Part shown: positions 7,416-16,490 of the stretch, piece after piece
How the letters are laid out: each line of letters begins with the position of its first letter
Numbering within the stretch: the first letter of the stretch is position 1
Assembly: GCF_025567405.1 (NCBI RefSeq)
Contig: NZ_JAOQKJ010000004.1
Location: 124,001 to 188,000 of the forward strand
DNA: 64,000 bases
Direction of reading: 5' to 3'
DNA from: Suilimivivens aceti
GTDB taxonomy: Bacteria; Bacillota; Clostridia; Lachnospirales; Lachnospiraceae
The notes under the pieces: model-generated
Told to the model about the DNA's origin: nothing
What the model saw: the letters and a program-made list of their open reading frames with translations, nothing else
The model's database searches: none
Translations under genes and position numbers: made by a program

Positions 7416-8736
7416 TTCCCCCTGTTTCTGTCAGATAGCTGCGGTATTTTTCCCTGTCTGCCGGATGGCATTTCACCAAAAGAAGTGTTCCCTCTTCCTT
7501 ATATTCCCGCTTAAGTATCACAGCATTTTCCATAAAGTAAGAAACAATATCCCCTCTTTGAAAAGGAATCAGGAACTCTCCCTCCACCTGATCTGCATAA
7601 ATCTTTTCAAGGATCTCCCCGACAAGCAGATCCAGTGATGCTTCTTCCTTTGCTGAAACAAAGAGCTTATCCCCGACTGTTCTCGGATAGGAAGCCCCCT
7701 CCCTTCTGTCCGCCTTATTATATACGGTAAGCATGGGAATATGTCCTGCGGAAAGCTCTGACAGGGTCTGCGCCGTTGTTTTCATCTGTTCCTCATAAAA
7801 GGGATCCGAATAATCCACCACCTGTATAAGCAGATCAGCATTCTCTATTTCCTCCAGCGTAGACCGGAACGCTTTCACCAGGCTGTGGGGCAGATCATGG
7901 ATAAATCCAACTGTATCTGACAGCAGAAAGTCTCTGTTATCCCCGGTATTGATCCGGCGGACCGAGGTATCCAGTGTAGCAAAAAGCATATCCTTCTCAA
8001 GCACTCTCTTTTCTTCTCCGGCCGCATAACGATCCACCATGGCATTCATGATCGTTGATTTTCCTGCATTGGTATACCCGACAAGGGAAACAAGCGGCAG
8101 TCTTCCTTTATTTCTTCTGCTCCGCTGTACTTCTCTCTCCTTGGTAATTTCCTTCAGCTCACGCTGCAGTTCCGCAATTCTGTGTTCGATCTTCCGTCTG
8201 TCTAACTCCAGCTTCTTTTCTCCGGCTCCCCTGCTGCTCATGCTTCCACTGGTTCCGCCCTGCCTTGTCAGTGCTTCATGCATGCCTACCAGTCTTGGCA
8301 GAAGATACTGAAGCTTTGCTGTTTCCACCTGAAGCCTGGCTTCTCTTGTCCTTGCCCTGCTTTCAAAGATCTCCAGGATCAGTGTCGTCCTGTCCATAAC
8401 CGGGACATCCAGCAGATCCTGCAGATTTCTCAGCTGGGATGGTGTCAGGGAATTGTTGAAAACAACCAGATCAGCTTCCAGCCTTACACACAGTTCCTTT
8501 AATTCCTGTACCTTGCCAGCTCCCATATAGAGCCCTTTATTCACCGTTTCCAGCCTCTGTATGACCATACCGACCGGTTCCATATAGCAGGCTTTCGCAA
8601 GACTGGCAAGCTCATCCATTCTGTGTGACATATCACCTGTTGATTCTGTGATACCCTCCTCCACTGCCGCCAGTACGACCCTTTCTGCTCTTTCCTCTGT
8701 TATTTCAACTGTATTACTGTTCCGCACTTCCTGCAT
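7390..8736 (-). CDS. hflX: GTPase HflX
   Basis: 448 residues. The N-terminal HflX domain (MGAGKVQELKELC, then FNNSLTPSQLRNLQDLL) is followed by a Gly-rich helical linker (GGTSGSMSSRGAGEKKLELD) and a GTPase domain with P-loop GYTNAGKST, switch DTVGFIHDLPHSLV and NKAD specificity motif. HflX rescues stalled or hibernating 70S ribosomes after stress. It overlaps the HAD-AroA gene upstream by 23 bases and rluF downstream by 26, so all three are probably read from one message. Confidence 0.95.
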   Translation of the reverse strand: MQEVRNSNTVEITEERAERVVLAAVEEGITESTGDMSHRMDELASLAKACYMEPVGMVIQRLETVNKGLYMGAGKVQELKELCVRLEADLVVFNNSLTPSQLRNLQDLLDVPVMDRTTLILEIFESRARTREARLQVETAKLQYLLPRLVGMHEALTRQGGTSGSMSSRGAGEKKLELDRRKIEHRIAELQRELKEITKEREVQRSRRNKGRLPLVSLVGYTNAGKSTIMNAMVDRYAAGEEKRVLEKDMLFATLDTSVRRINTGDNRDFLLSDTVGFIHDLPHSLVKAFRSTLEEIENADLLIQVVDYSDPFYEEQMKTTAQTLSELSAGHIPMLTVYNKADRREGASYPRTVGDKLFVSAKEEASLDLLVGEILEKIYADQVEGEFLIPFQRGDIVSYFMENAVILKREYKEEGTLLLVKCHPADREKYRSYLTETGGNDAEGKIE

Positions 8737-10750
8737 GATTGTTTTCCTGTAATTCCTCGATCAATTCAAAATAATTTTCAAATGTTTTCCTGCAGCATCC
8801 AGGATTCCTGATCCCGATCTTTCCTGTTTTCAGCCCGATCAGTGAAAAGGCCATTGCCATTCTGTGATCCTCATAGGTCTCCACTTCCGTTTCTCTGATC
8901 CCATCTTCTGAAACCGGTCTGATCAGAATTCCCTTTTCCTCCGGAATCTCCTCGCAGCTGACACCCATCCTGTTTAATTCAGTGATGATCGCTTTCATCC
9001 GGTCTGATTCCTGATAGCGGATATGTTCTATATCACAGATCCTTGTTTCTGAAGCAGCAAATGGTGCAATTGCTGCCATGGTCATAGTCTGGTCAGAAAA
9101 ATCCTTCATGGAAAGAGTCTGCCCCGGATACGCACTTAACAGACGGCCATCCACACAGATCCCTTTCTCTGTATCCTCCATCTTACACCCCATTTTGGAA
9201 AGCACAGATAAAAATGCAATATCTCCCTGTATGGAGTTTTCATGGACTCCATTTACAATAACACATGTTTTTAAAAGTGGAGCCATTGCATAGAAATAAC
9301 AGGCTCCAGAAACATCCGGCTCGATCTCATATACCGGAACGCCAAAGGAAGCATTTCCGGACACGATGCACTTCCTTCCTTCCCTTTCCACTTCAATTCC
9401 AAACTGTCTCATCATAGCAAGTGTCATTTTAATATATGCACCTTCGCTTCTGTCTCCTTCAAGTATGACAGTCAGGCCATCTTCCTTCATGGCTGCACAC
9501 ATTAATAAAGCACTGGCAAATTGACTGCTGATCTTTGTATCGATCCTTACTTCCTTCTGATGAATACCGTCAGAATGCAGGGCAAAAGGAAAATGTCCTT
9601 CCTCCCCGTGGAATTCAAATGTAACACCACATGCCTCCAGCAGGGAAAGCAATGGCTCCATGGGACGCTTACACATCTGGGGTGATGCTGTCAGTTCATA
9701 ATCCCCTCCAGCCATAGCCAGCATTACTGTAAGAAAACGTGCCGCAGTTCCTGCACTTCTTACATCGATGGAAGCCTTTCTGTCAGGAATCCTTCCTCCT
9801 GTTCCTTCTATTATAACTTCTTTCCTTTTCTCATTTATTTCAATATTAAATCCTAATTTAATTAAGCAGTCCAGAAAGCCACGGGAATCATCGCTGAACA
9901 GGACTCCTTTCAAATGACATGTTCCCTGTGACAGTGCTGCCAGAAGAAGTGCCCTGTTTGTGATGCTTTTAGATCCCGGCACACTTACAGTAATTTCCCG
10001 GTTCTCCTGAAATTTGGACAGCCATTTTACAGGTGCTGCTGTTTCCATTTCTCTTTCCATTTCTGTTTCTTTCCCGGATGTTTCTATCAGAGCCAGCAGC
10101 TCTTCCGGTCTGTTTATCATCGCAGCCGCTCCGGCTGCCTGCAGCTCTTCTACTGTCCGGAATCCCCATGTGACAGATACACAGTCCATTCCTGCATTTC
10201 TGGCAGTTGCAATATCCACATCAGAATCTCCCACATACAGGGCATCTTTTTCTGATACCTGTAATAACCGCAGTGCTTCCCTGGCAGTATCCGGTGCCGG
10301 TTTCTTGCGAATTCCTTCGCTTGCGCCGATTGCTACCTTCAGATATTTTTCAAAATAAAGATGATACAGGACATCCACTCCCTCCTGCATCTTGTTGGAT
10401 ACGATTGCCGTTTTGATTCCTTTTTTCTGTAAGCTTGTCAGAAGCTCTGCGATTCCGGGATAGAGACAGGTCTTATCATTGCAATGTTCTTCGTAATATG
10501 CTTTAAATACAGCAAATACCTCTGTAAATGTCTTTTCATCCTGATCCGGCATAAGTGCTCTCTGCACCAGCTTCTCAACACCATTTCCAACAAAATTCCG
10601 TACTTCCTCCAGTGACCGTTCTTTTTTATGATACATCCGCAGTGCATAATTTACACTGTCCTTCAGATCCTCCAATGTATTTAACAGAGTTCCATCCAGG
10701 TCAAATATAACTGCCTGATATGCTTTTTTCTCTTTAGTCTGATTTTTCAT
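8714..10750 (-). CDS. aroA: Fusion of HAD phosphatase (Gph-like) and EPSP synthase (AroA)
   Basis: One uninterrupted 678-codon frame. Residues 1-220 are a complete HAD phosphatase of the phosphoglycolate phosphatase type: nucleophile Asp17 and Asp19 (FDLDGTL), Ser118 (AIVSNK), Lys150 (GIRKKPAP), Asp175/Asp179 (GDSDVD). Residues 242-678 are a complete 3-phosphoshikimate 1-carboxyvinyltransferase: VPGSKSITNRA, RSAGTAARFLT, YEDHRMAMAF. A short Met/Glu-rich linker joins them. EPSP synthase makes 5-enolpyruvylshikimate-3-phosphate and releases phosphate; the HAD substrate is unknown. An internal ATG at residue 235 has no proper ribosome-binding site, so separate translation of AroA looks unlikely. 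Both parts seem catalytically intact. Confidence 0.93.
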   Translation of the reverse strand: MKNQTKEKKAYQAVIFDLDGTLLNTLEDLKDSVNYALRMYHKKERSLEEVRNFVGNGVEKLVQRALMPDQDEKTFTEVFAVFKAYYEEHCNDKTCLYPGIAELLTSLQKKGIKTAIVSNKMQEGVDVLYHLYFEKYLKVAIGASEGIRKKPAPDTAREALRLLQVSEKDALYVGDSDVDIATARNAGMDCVSVTWGFRTVEELQAAGAAAMINRPEELLALIETSGKETEMEREMETAAPVKWLSKFQENREITVSVPGSKSITNRALLLAALSQGTCHLKGVLFSDDSRGFLDCLIKLGFNIEINEKRKEVIIEGTGGRIPDRKASIDVRSAGTAARFLTVMLAMAGGDYELTASPQMCKRPMEPLLSLLEACGVTFEFHGEEGHFPFALHSDGIHQKEVRIDTKISSQFASALLMCAAMKEDGLTVILEGDRSEGAYIKMTLAMMRQFGIEVEREGRKCIVSGNASFGVPVYEIEPDVSGACYFYAMAPLLKTCVIVNGVHENSIQGDIAFLSVLSKMGCKMEDTEKGICVDGRLLSAYPGQTLSMKDFSDQTMTMAAIAPFAASETRICDIEHIRYQESDRMKAIITELNRMGVSCEEIPEEKGILIRPVSEDGIRETEVETYEDHRMAMAFSLIGLKTGKIGIRNPGCCRKTFENYFELIEELQENNHAGSAEQ

Positions 10751-10828
10751 GCCTACTTCCTTTCTTACGATACACAGCTATCTGTTTAACAGCATACAAT
10801 ATCTTAAGTCCTTTTAAAAGAGGTTTTT

Positions 10829-11356
10829 ATGGCTACAGTTGTAATTGATGCCGGTCATGGGGGTTCCGACTTTGGTGCTGCCTATCTTGGGCGAAAAGAA
10901 AAGGATGATACCCTCCGCCTTGCCCTTGCTGTGGGAAACATACTGGAAGAAAATGGTGTAAATGTGATCTATACAAGAACCAGTGATGTCTATACCAGCC
11001 CTGCCGGTAAAGCTGCAATGGCAAATGCCTCCGGTGCAGACTATTTTCTCTCTATCCACCGTAACTCCAGCCCCTATGATAACCAGTATACTGGTGTAGA
11101 ATCCCTCGTTTATTCCAAAAACGGCATTGCAAGAACCATTGCCGAGAACATAAACCGTGAGCTTACCCGTGTAGGATTTGTCAATCAGGGGATCCAGGAA
11201 CGGCCAAATCTGGCTGTCCTGCGCCGGACTGACATGCCTGCCGTCCTTGTAGAAGTCGGATTTATTAATACAGATAAAGATAACATACGTTTTGATACTC
11301 AGTTTCAGGAAATTGCCAGGGCAATTGCCAATGGATTGTTAAAGAGTATTTCCTGA
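10829..11356 (+). CDS. N-acetylmuramoyl-L-alanine amidase (Amidase_3)
   Basis: 175 residues, a stand-alone Amidase_3 zinc hydrolase. It cuts the bond between muramic acid and the stem peptide of peptidoglycan. Zinc ligands and catalytic residues appear in DAGHGG (His9), SIHRNS and the C-terminal VEVGFI Glu. No signal peptide or wall-binding repeats are present, as in the CwlC type that acts during mother-cell lysis. That role is inferred. It is divergent from the HAD-AroA gene, with AAAAGAGG as ribosome-binding site. Confidence 0.92.
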   Translation: MATVVIDAGHGGSDFGAAYLGRKEKDDTLRLALAVGNILEENGVNVIYTRTSDVYTSPAGKAAMANASGADYFLSIHRNSSPYDNQYTGVESLVYSKNGIARTIAENINRELTRVGFVNQGIQERPNLAVLRRTDMPAVLVEVGFINTDKDNIRFDTQFQEIARAIANGLLKSIS

Positions 11357-11364
11357 CATGCAGA

Positions 11365-11385
11365 GAACCTGCCGATGGCAGGTTC
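11365..11385. terminator. Hairpin between convergent amidase and TPR genes
   Basis: GAACCTGCC (11365-11373) and GGCAGGTTC (11377-11385) form a perfect 9-bp stem with a 3-base loop, 8 bases after the amidase stop and just before the convergent gene's stop at 11393. Neither side has a long T tract, so it may be a weak two-way terminator. Confidence 0.6.
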
Positions 11386-11392
11386 CCTGATT

Positions 11393-13108
11393 CTATTCGA
11401 GTGCTGGTATACCCTTCAGGATATTCTCTGTATGATGCTCCAGATAATTATCCTCTCCGCTTGTCAGACCCTCTTTCTTCATTTCTGCAATAATACGTGA
11501 CACTATGAACTCTATCGTTTCCGGAATTCTTTCATCCCCAACCGGCATCTGTGACAAAGCAGTAAGCACATCTCTCAATTCTTTGAGCAGTGGGAGCTTT
11601 TCCAGTCCTCTGTGCATCCATTTATAAAAAGGCGCATAGCTCCGGTTCAGCAGATAGATCATCGCCATCGTATGCTTCATGAATTCTGCCAGTGCGATCT
11701 GTGCCGTTACTGTTTCATTTCTTCCAAGCATACGGCTGTAATTATATTGCCCGGCCTGTGCCATCAGTGCCGCTTCCCTGGCGATCTTTTTGAGTCTCAC
11801 TTCCTCCGGATAATAAGAAAGCAATCCTTTTCGTATTCTCGTGAACTCTCCAAGATCATCCCTGAAAACCCTTCCGTTAGTGGCTGTACTGAGCTGATAG
11901 TCCTGTATAACCTCCCATTGTCTTCTGGATACCGGTACATCCTGCAGTCCTATGAGTTCTCCGTAGAACTCACTGATCCGGAATACACCGACTCTTTTTC
12001 TTGCCTTGGCAGAGGTTACCCTTGTGACTCCCATAAAGGTGTGCGGCAATTCATCATAGGCCTGCTGCAGCTCTTCACCGATCTCATCATATACCTGATC
12101 TGTCAGCCAGAGGCAGAAGCCCGGGCCAAAATCATGATCTCTTGATACTTCATCATCATATCCAAAGCATTCCGATCCTTCTCCTACCAGTCCTGCTGCG
12201 ATCACACCCTCATATGCCGGAAACCTTGTCCTGATCATAGGGATACCATATTCTTCATAAAAGGCCTGACACAGCTCCATTCCCTTTTCAAAGCTGCGGT
12301 TTCTGATCAGTGCATTTTTCTGCTCCTGGATAACTGCATGCAGGTTTTGTAATGTAATTTCGTATGCCTGGTTTCTTCCTGATGTCCTCTCAATCTCAAG
12401 AAGTGCCAGCTTATAAAACCTGGCGGATTCCTCAAGCTCCCCTGTCAGATACAGTACCTCACCCATTGCCGACAGTGCACCGCTGTAATGATAATCTCTT
12501 TCTTCATCCATTTCGTACAGGGATATCGCTCTTTTCAGATGATCCATGGCTTCTTCATAGCGGAGCAGCTTAATCTCCGCCAGTGCCAGATTCGTATAGA
12601 TCGCTGCCACCTCTGTCCTGGCACCCTGATACTGACTGGCAACAGAGAGTGCCCTTTGCAGACAGTCACAGGCACTTTCATCGTCCTCTGTCTGCTGGAA
12701 AAGAAGACTCATGCCCTGATACAGCTCTACATATCTGAAATCATTATAAGCTATGCTTCCCTCATAAATCCCTTTGACCTCCTGATAGGCTCTCATGGCA
12801 TCCGAAAGAAGCCCGGCCTCTCTGTATGCATCTGCTACATGAAGAAGCGTAGCTGCATAGGGAATTGTCCCTTTCATTCCCATTCCCTGCAAAAGCAGGA
12901 GAACCTGCTGACAGTATTCCACCATCTTTTCAAATTCTCCTGTTCCTCCATAATAGCTGATCAGTTCATTCATCAGCGTGATCACTGCACGCCTGTCACC
13001 TTCCTCAGCTGCCTCTTCCATTTTTTCTCTTAAATAGCCTTCTACCAGGTCGGTTCTGCGGTTTTCAATCAGAGAATCCAGCTGCGACAATACTAATTCC
13101 ACATTCAT
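11393..13108 (-). CDS. TPR-repeat protein with DUF4037 (nucleotidyltransferase-like) domain
   Basis: About 571 residues. The first 270 consist of tetratricopeptide-like helical repeats (IYTNLALAEIKLLRYEEAMD and similar). The second half is DUF4037, a nucleotidyltransferase-fold domain with the motif GSECFGYDDEVSRDHDFGP, in which Gly-Ser and the two acidic residues resemble a nucleotidyl-transfer site. The substrate is unknown. The longest frame starts at 13126, overlapping the GGDEF gene stop by 4 bases. The ATG at 13108 is better because GGAGG sits 7 bases before it. Co-transcription with the GGDEF sensor suggests a signalling role, which is inference. Confidence 0.85.
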   Translation of the reverse strand: MNVELVLSQLDSLIENRRTDLVEGYLREKMEEAAEEGDRRAVITLMNELISYYGGTGEFEKMVEYCQQVLLLLQGMGMKGTIPYAATLLHVADAYREAGLLSDAMRAYQEVKGIYEGSIAYNDFRYVELYQGMSLLFQQTEDDESACDCLQRALSVASQYQGARTEVAAIYTNLALAEIKLLRYEEAMDHLKRAISLYEMDEERDYHYSGALSAMGEVLYLTGELEESARFYKLALLEIERTSGRNQAYEITLQNLHAVIQEQKNALIRNRSFEKGMELCQAFYEEYGIPMIRTRFPAYEGVIAAGLVGEGSECFGYDDEVSRDHDFGPGFCLWLTDQVYDEIGEELQQAYDELPHTFMGVTRVTSAKARKRVGVFRISEFYGELIGLQDVPVSRRQWEVIQDYQLSTATNGRVFRDDLGEFTRIRKGLLSYYPEEVRLKKIAREAALMAQAGQYNYSRMLGRNETVTAQIALAEFMKHTMAMIYLLNRSYAPFYKWMHRGLEKLPLLKELRDVLTALSQMPVGDERIPETIEFIVSRIIAEMKKEGLTSGEDNYLEHHTENILKGIPALE

Positions 13109-13122
13109 ATTTCTGCCTCCAT

Positions 13123-14796
13123 TCACTTCTCTTCACTTTTCCCACCCTCATAATATGCAAAACGATTTTTTCCACTCTTTTTTACCGTATACATAGCAGA
13201 ATCTGCACACTCGATTAATTCCTCCAGTGTAGAAGCATCCTTTGGGAAGGATGCAATTCCAATACTGCCTCCAACTCTTCTGAATTCTCCAGCCAGAGAA
13301 AACGGTTTGGAAAACAGCTCCTTGCACTGCATTGCCGTCTTATCTACGATCTTACTCTGTATACTCTGGATTATAATGATAAATTCATCACCTGCATAGC
13401 GGTAAGGCATCAGAATCTGTGAATGAAGCATCTTCATCCTTGCTGCCAGCTCCCGCAGTGCATCATCGCCTGCCGCATGTCCATAAGTATCATTGATCTT
13501 TTTAAATTCATCAATATCGATCATAAAGATCGTACACGGTGTGCCATTCCGGATCAGTTCCTCCAGATCTGTCATCAGCTTGCTTCTGTTGGGGATCCCT
13601 GTCAGGAAATCATGATTGGAAGCATTTTCCATAATCCCTCTTGCCTCCTCCAGTTCCCTGTACAATCTCCTTCTGCGCAGATTATCGACCAGTGAAACCA
13701 GCACTACCACAAGAAGCATACCTATCAGGATACCGCCCGGTATCAGCACCTCTTTATTTCTCTGGAAAAAGGGCTGACGATAATTAACGATCTTTGTTCC
13801 TTCCGGAAGCATCTTCATGTCAAGACCATAGGCTTTCATAACCAGCTCATCTACACAGTAAATGTTCGGACTGGCACCCACTACTCCGATCTCACCGCTG
13901 TTCTTCCCATTGATGATATCCATTGCCATGCCGGCAGCTTCTTCTCCTGATTTTCTCATAGAAACAACATTGCCACCAAGAAGTCCTTCCCCGATCCCCT
14001 CTTCCATCATCCGGAATACCGGAACCGCGGCCGCTCCGGTGATCAGTTTTACTGCCTCCCTGCTTGAATACTGCTTTCCACTTTCGTCTTCCGTCATGCA
14101 GATATAAATCAGTATTGTTCCCTTTCCAAGCTGTCTGATCTTCCCCTTCAGCTGCATAGTACTCAGTTCAGATGCATTGATCTCAGAAAATGTAAGCTCC
14201 GGAAACTTTTCTTCACAGGCGAAAAACTGTTCTCTGATAGTCCTTCCTGTCACACTGTCATCCAGAATAGCTACTACCTTCTTCGCATCAGGCAGAAGTG
14301 TTTTCGCAAAGACAATGTTTTTTTCGACTGACAGCTTTTCTATAACACCAGTTATCAATGGATCCTCTGACATTTCATAAGCAAGCTGTTCATTATTGAC
14401 TCCTTCATATACAAGGGGAATTTCTGCAAACAGCTCCTCCCTGTACTTCTGTGCAAAAAGAAGGGCTGCATCATCTCCCAGAATGATCACATCATAAGGT
14501 GCTACCTTGCTGAGTCTGTATTTCAGTCCCTCATAAAATAACTGTTCACTCGTTTCGTCACTGACACGCTTGGTATCCATGAACTCATAGTCTACCACTG
14601 CTTCATCACTGACTCCCGCCTGAATACCCTCTATCTGGGACTGTACCGTATCCCACCCATAATTATAAGAACTGATAAAAAGGATTCTCCCCTCTGCGCT
14701 TTCTTTTCTGTTTTCTTCAGCCTGGACGCTGATACCTCCAAACACAAGTGACAGCAGAAGACAATATAACAGAATTTCAGTGATCCGTCTTCTCAT
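13123..14796 (-). CDS. Membrane diguanylate cyclase with periplasmic-binding-type sensor
   Basis: About 557 residues. An N-terminal signal or membrane segment (ITEILLYCLLLSLVFGGISV) is followed by an extracellular ABC substrate-binding-like domain (LFISSYNYGWDTVQSQIEGI and following), a second membrane helix (LIGMLLVVVLVSLV), and a cytoplasmic GGDEF domain. The active-site loop reads AGDEF, a variant found in active enzymes. No RxxD inhibitory site is visible five residues before it. It would make cyclic di-GMP in response to an external small ligand. The start at 14796 was chosen because AGAGGGGG precedes it; a 9-codon longer frame exists. Confidence 0.88.
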   Translation of the reverse strand: MRRRITEILLYCLLLSLVFGGISVQAEENRKESAEGRILFISSYNYGWDTVQSQIEGIQAGVSDEAVVDYEFMDTKRVSDETSEQLFYEGLKYRLSKVAPYDVIILGDDAALLFAQKYREELFAEIPLVYEGVNNEQLAYEMSEDPLITGVIEKLSVEKNIVFAKTLLPDAKKVVAILDDSVTGRTIREQFFACEEKFPELTFSEINASELSTMQLKGKIRQLGKGTILIYICMTEDESGKQYSSREAVKLITGAAAVPVFRMMEEGIGEGLLGGNVVSMRKSGEEAAGMAMDIINGKNSGEIGVVGASPNIYCVDELVMKAYGLDMKMLPEGTKIVNYRQPFFQRNKEVLIPGGILIGMLLVVVLVSLVDNLRRRRLYRELEEARGIMENASNHDFLTGIPNRSKLMTDLEELIRNGTPCTIFMIDIDEFKKINDTYGHAAGDDALRELAARMKMLHSQILMPYRYAGDEFIIIIQSIQSKIVDKTAMQCKELFSKPFSLAGEFRRVGGSIGIASFPKDASTLEELIECADSAMYTVKKSGKNRFAYYEGGKSEEK

Positions 14797-14857
14797 TCTG
14801 ATCCCCCTCTTTTTCTTATACATTTACACTTGCAAGCATATCTTTGCATCTAGTACT

Positions 14858-14886
14858 ATAGTATCACTTTCCAGTATTTTATTCAA
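14858..14886 (-). promoter_or_regulatory. Promoter of the GGDEF-TPR operon
   Basis: On the minus strand TTGAAT (14881-14886) and TACTAT (14858-14863) are separated by 17 bases, about 60 bases before the chosen start of the GGDEF gene. Confidence 0.5.
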
Positions 14887-14906
14887 TTTGGAAACCCCTT
14901 ATTTTA

Positions 14907-16028
14907 TCAGTTTTCTCCAAAAATTTTCCTGCATAGCTTCAGACTGCCTGCTATGACTGCATCCATGTCATAATACCGGTATTCTCCAAGCCTTCCGCCA
15001 AAGATCACCTTTTCTTCCTTATCAGCCAGTTTTTTGTATTTTTCATAAAGGGTGTTATTTTTTGTGTCATTTACCGGATAATATGGTTCATCCCCTTTTT
15101 TCCACTCAGAAGAATATTCTCTGCTGATCACGGTCTTAGGCAGATCATCTCCCTTTTCATCTTTTCCAAACTCAAACCATTTATGCTCAATGATCCTTGT
15201 ATAGGGTGTTTCTCTGTCAGTATAATTTACAGCAGCATTTCCCTGAAAATTAATCTGATCCAGAAGCTCCGTTTCAAAACGCACGCTTCTGTATTCCAGT
15301 GTCCCAAAGCAGTAGTCAAAATAAGCATCCACAGGACCAGTATAGATAACCTGATCCGCCAGACCGTTCCAGTGCTCCCTGTCTTCCAGATAATCCTCAC
15401 GCAGCCTGACCTCAATGCCTTCAAGCATATTCTGCACCAGCCTCGTATACCCTCCAATCGGAATCCCCTGATACAACGCATTAAAATAATTATTATCAAA
15501 GGTAAAACGTACCGGCAGACGTTTGATGATAAATGCCGGCAGCTCACTGCATGGACGTCCCCATTGCTTCTCCGTATATCCCTTGATCAGCTTTTCATAA
15601 ATATCGGTTCCTACCAGAGAGATTGCCTGCTCTTCCAGGTTCTTCGGCTCTGTGATATGGGCCTCTCTCTTCTGCTCCTCAATCTTCTGTGCGGCTTCCT
15701 CTGGTGTTACCACACCCCACATTTTATTAAAGGTATACATATTAAAGGGAAGACTGTACAGCTCCCCCTTGTAATTAGCCACCGGACTGTTGGTAAAGCG
15801 GTTAAAGTCTACATATTTTGTCACATAGTCCCATACCATCCTGTCATTGGTATGAAAAATATGTGCACCATACCGGTGTACATGGATTCCTTCTATATCC
15901 TCTGTGTAAACATTCCCGGCAATATGATCTCTTTTATCAATAACAAGCACCTGTTTTCCTGCTTTTCTGGCTTCACAGGCAAATACGGCACCGAAAAGTC
16001 CCGCTCCAACTACCAGATAATCATACAT
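14907..16028 (-). CDS. glf: UDP-galactopyranose mutase
   Basis: 373 residues. The N-terminal FAD-binding motif is VVGAGLFGAVFACEA, followed by RYGAHIFHT, the GYTEKQWGRP segment, and the C-terminal GGRLGEYRYYDMDAVI loop, which contacts substrate and flavin. It interconverts UDP-galactopyranose and UDP-galactofuranose for surface polysaccharides. It stands alone here between a terminator and the GGDEF gene. The nearest polysaccharide gene is the sugar transferase at 53 kb. Confidence 0.96.
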   Translation of the reverse strand: MYDYLVVGAGLFGAVFACEARKAGKQVLVIDKRDHIAGNVYTEDIEGIHVHRYGAHIFHTNDRMVWDYVTKYVDFNRFTNSPVANYKGELYSLPFNMYTFNKMWGVVTPEEAAQKIEEQKREAHITEPKNLEEQAISLVGTDIYEKLIKGYTEKQWGRPCSELPAFIIKRLPVRFTFDNNYFNALYQGIPIGGYTRLVQNMLEGIEVRLREDYLEDREHWNGLADQVIYTGPVDAYFDYCFGTLEYRSVRFETELLDQINFQGNAAVNYTDRETPYTRIIEHKWFEFGKDEKGDDLPKTVISREYSSEWKKGDEPYYPVNDTKNNTLYEKYKKLADKEEKVIFGGRLGEYRYYDMDAVIAGSLKLCRKIFGEN

Positions 16029-16093
16029 TCTCTGAGCGTCCCCCTTTATTCTTCATTCTGATATCATATTTTACCACATTTACCGGATAAGGG

Positions 16094-16135
16094 CAAAAAA
16101 ATTGCCGTCCCTGCCAGATATCTGGCAGAGGCGGC
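16094..16135 (-). terminator. Rho-independent terminator after the heavy-metal-associated protein
   Basis: Read on the minus strand, GCCGCCTCTGCCAGAT pairs with ATCTGGCAGGGACGGC (one mismatch region) and is followed by AATTTTTTT. It separates the small HMA gene and eno from glf. Confidence 0.88.
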
Positions 16136-16168
16136 ACAGGCATAGTCATCAGATCCTCTCTGATCCTT

Positions 16169-16423
16169 TTATTTTCCGAAATGGAATAATCCTTTTTTCT
16201 CATAGGGCTCACTGCTGTCTGAAAGAAGCCTGTATCCGATTCCTTCGATCTCTTTCCCAAGGAGTGGAATATCCAGTTCTTCCTCACTGATCACTACAGT
16301 TTCTCCGGCTTTGGCAGAGGAAGTCACCTTCTTTACCTTTGCCACCTTTCTGATCAGATCGTTCATATGTGCTTCGCACATGCTGCAGGCCATTCCATCG
16401 ATTTTTAATGTTGTCTTTATCAT
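16169..16423 (-). CDS. Heavy-metal-associated (HMA) domain protein
   Basis: 84 residues from the ATG at 16423, chosen because AAAAGGAGAGAGG lies just before it. The fold is the small ferredoxin-like HMA domain with the metal-binding motif MACSMCEAHM (two Cys separated by two residues), as in copper chaperones. A C-terminal tail of about 15 residues (EPYEKKGLFHFGK) extends beyond the domain. No P-type ATPase is nearby. It is preceded by eno at 68 bases and may be read through from it. Confidence 0.85.
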   Translation of the reverse strand: MIKTTLKIDGMACSMCEAHMNDLIRKVAKVKKVTSSAKAGETVVISEEELDIPLLGKEIEGIGYRLLSDSSEPYEKKGLFHFGK

Positions 16424-16490
16424 GATCCTCTCTCCTTTTCTACAGGCAAGTGTACTCCTGCCCATTGTTCTTTTCAAGGAGTATCACATG

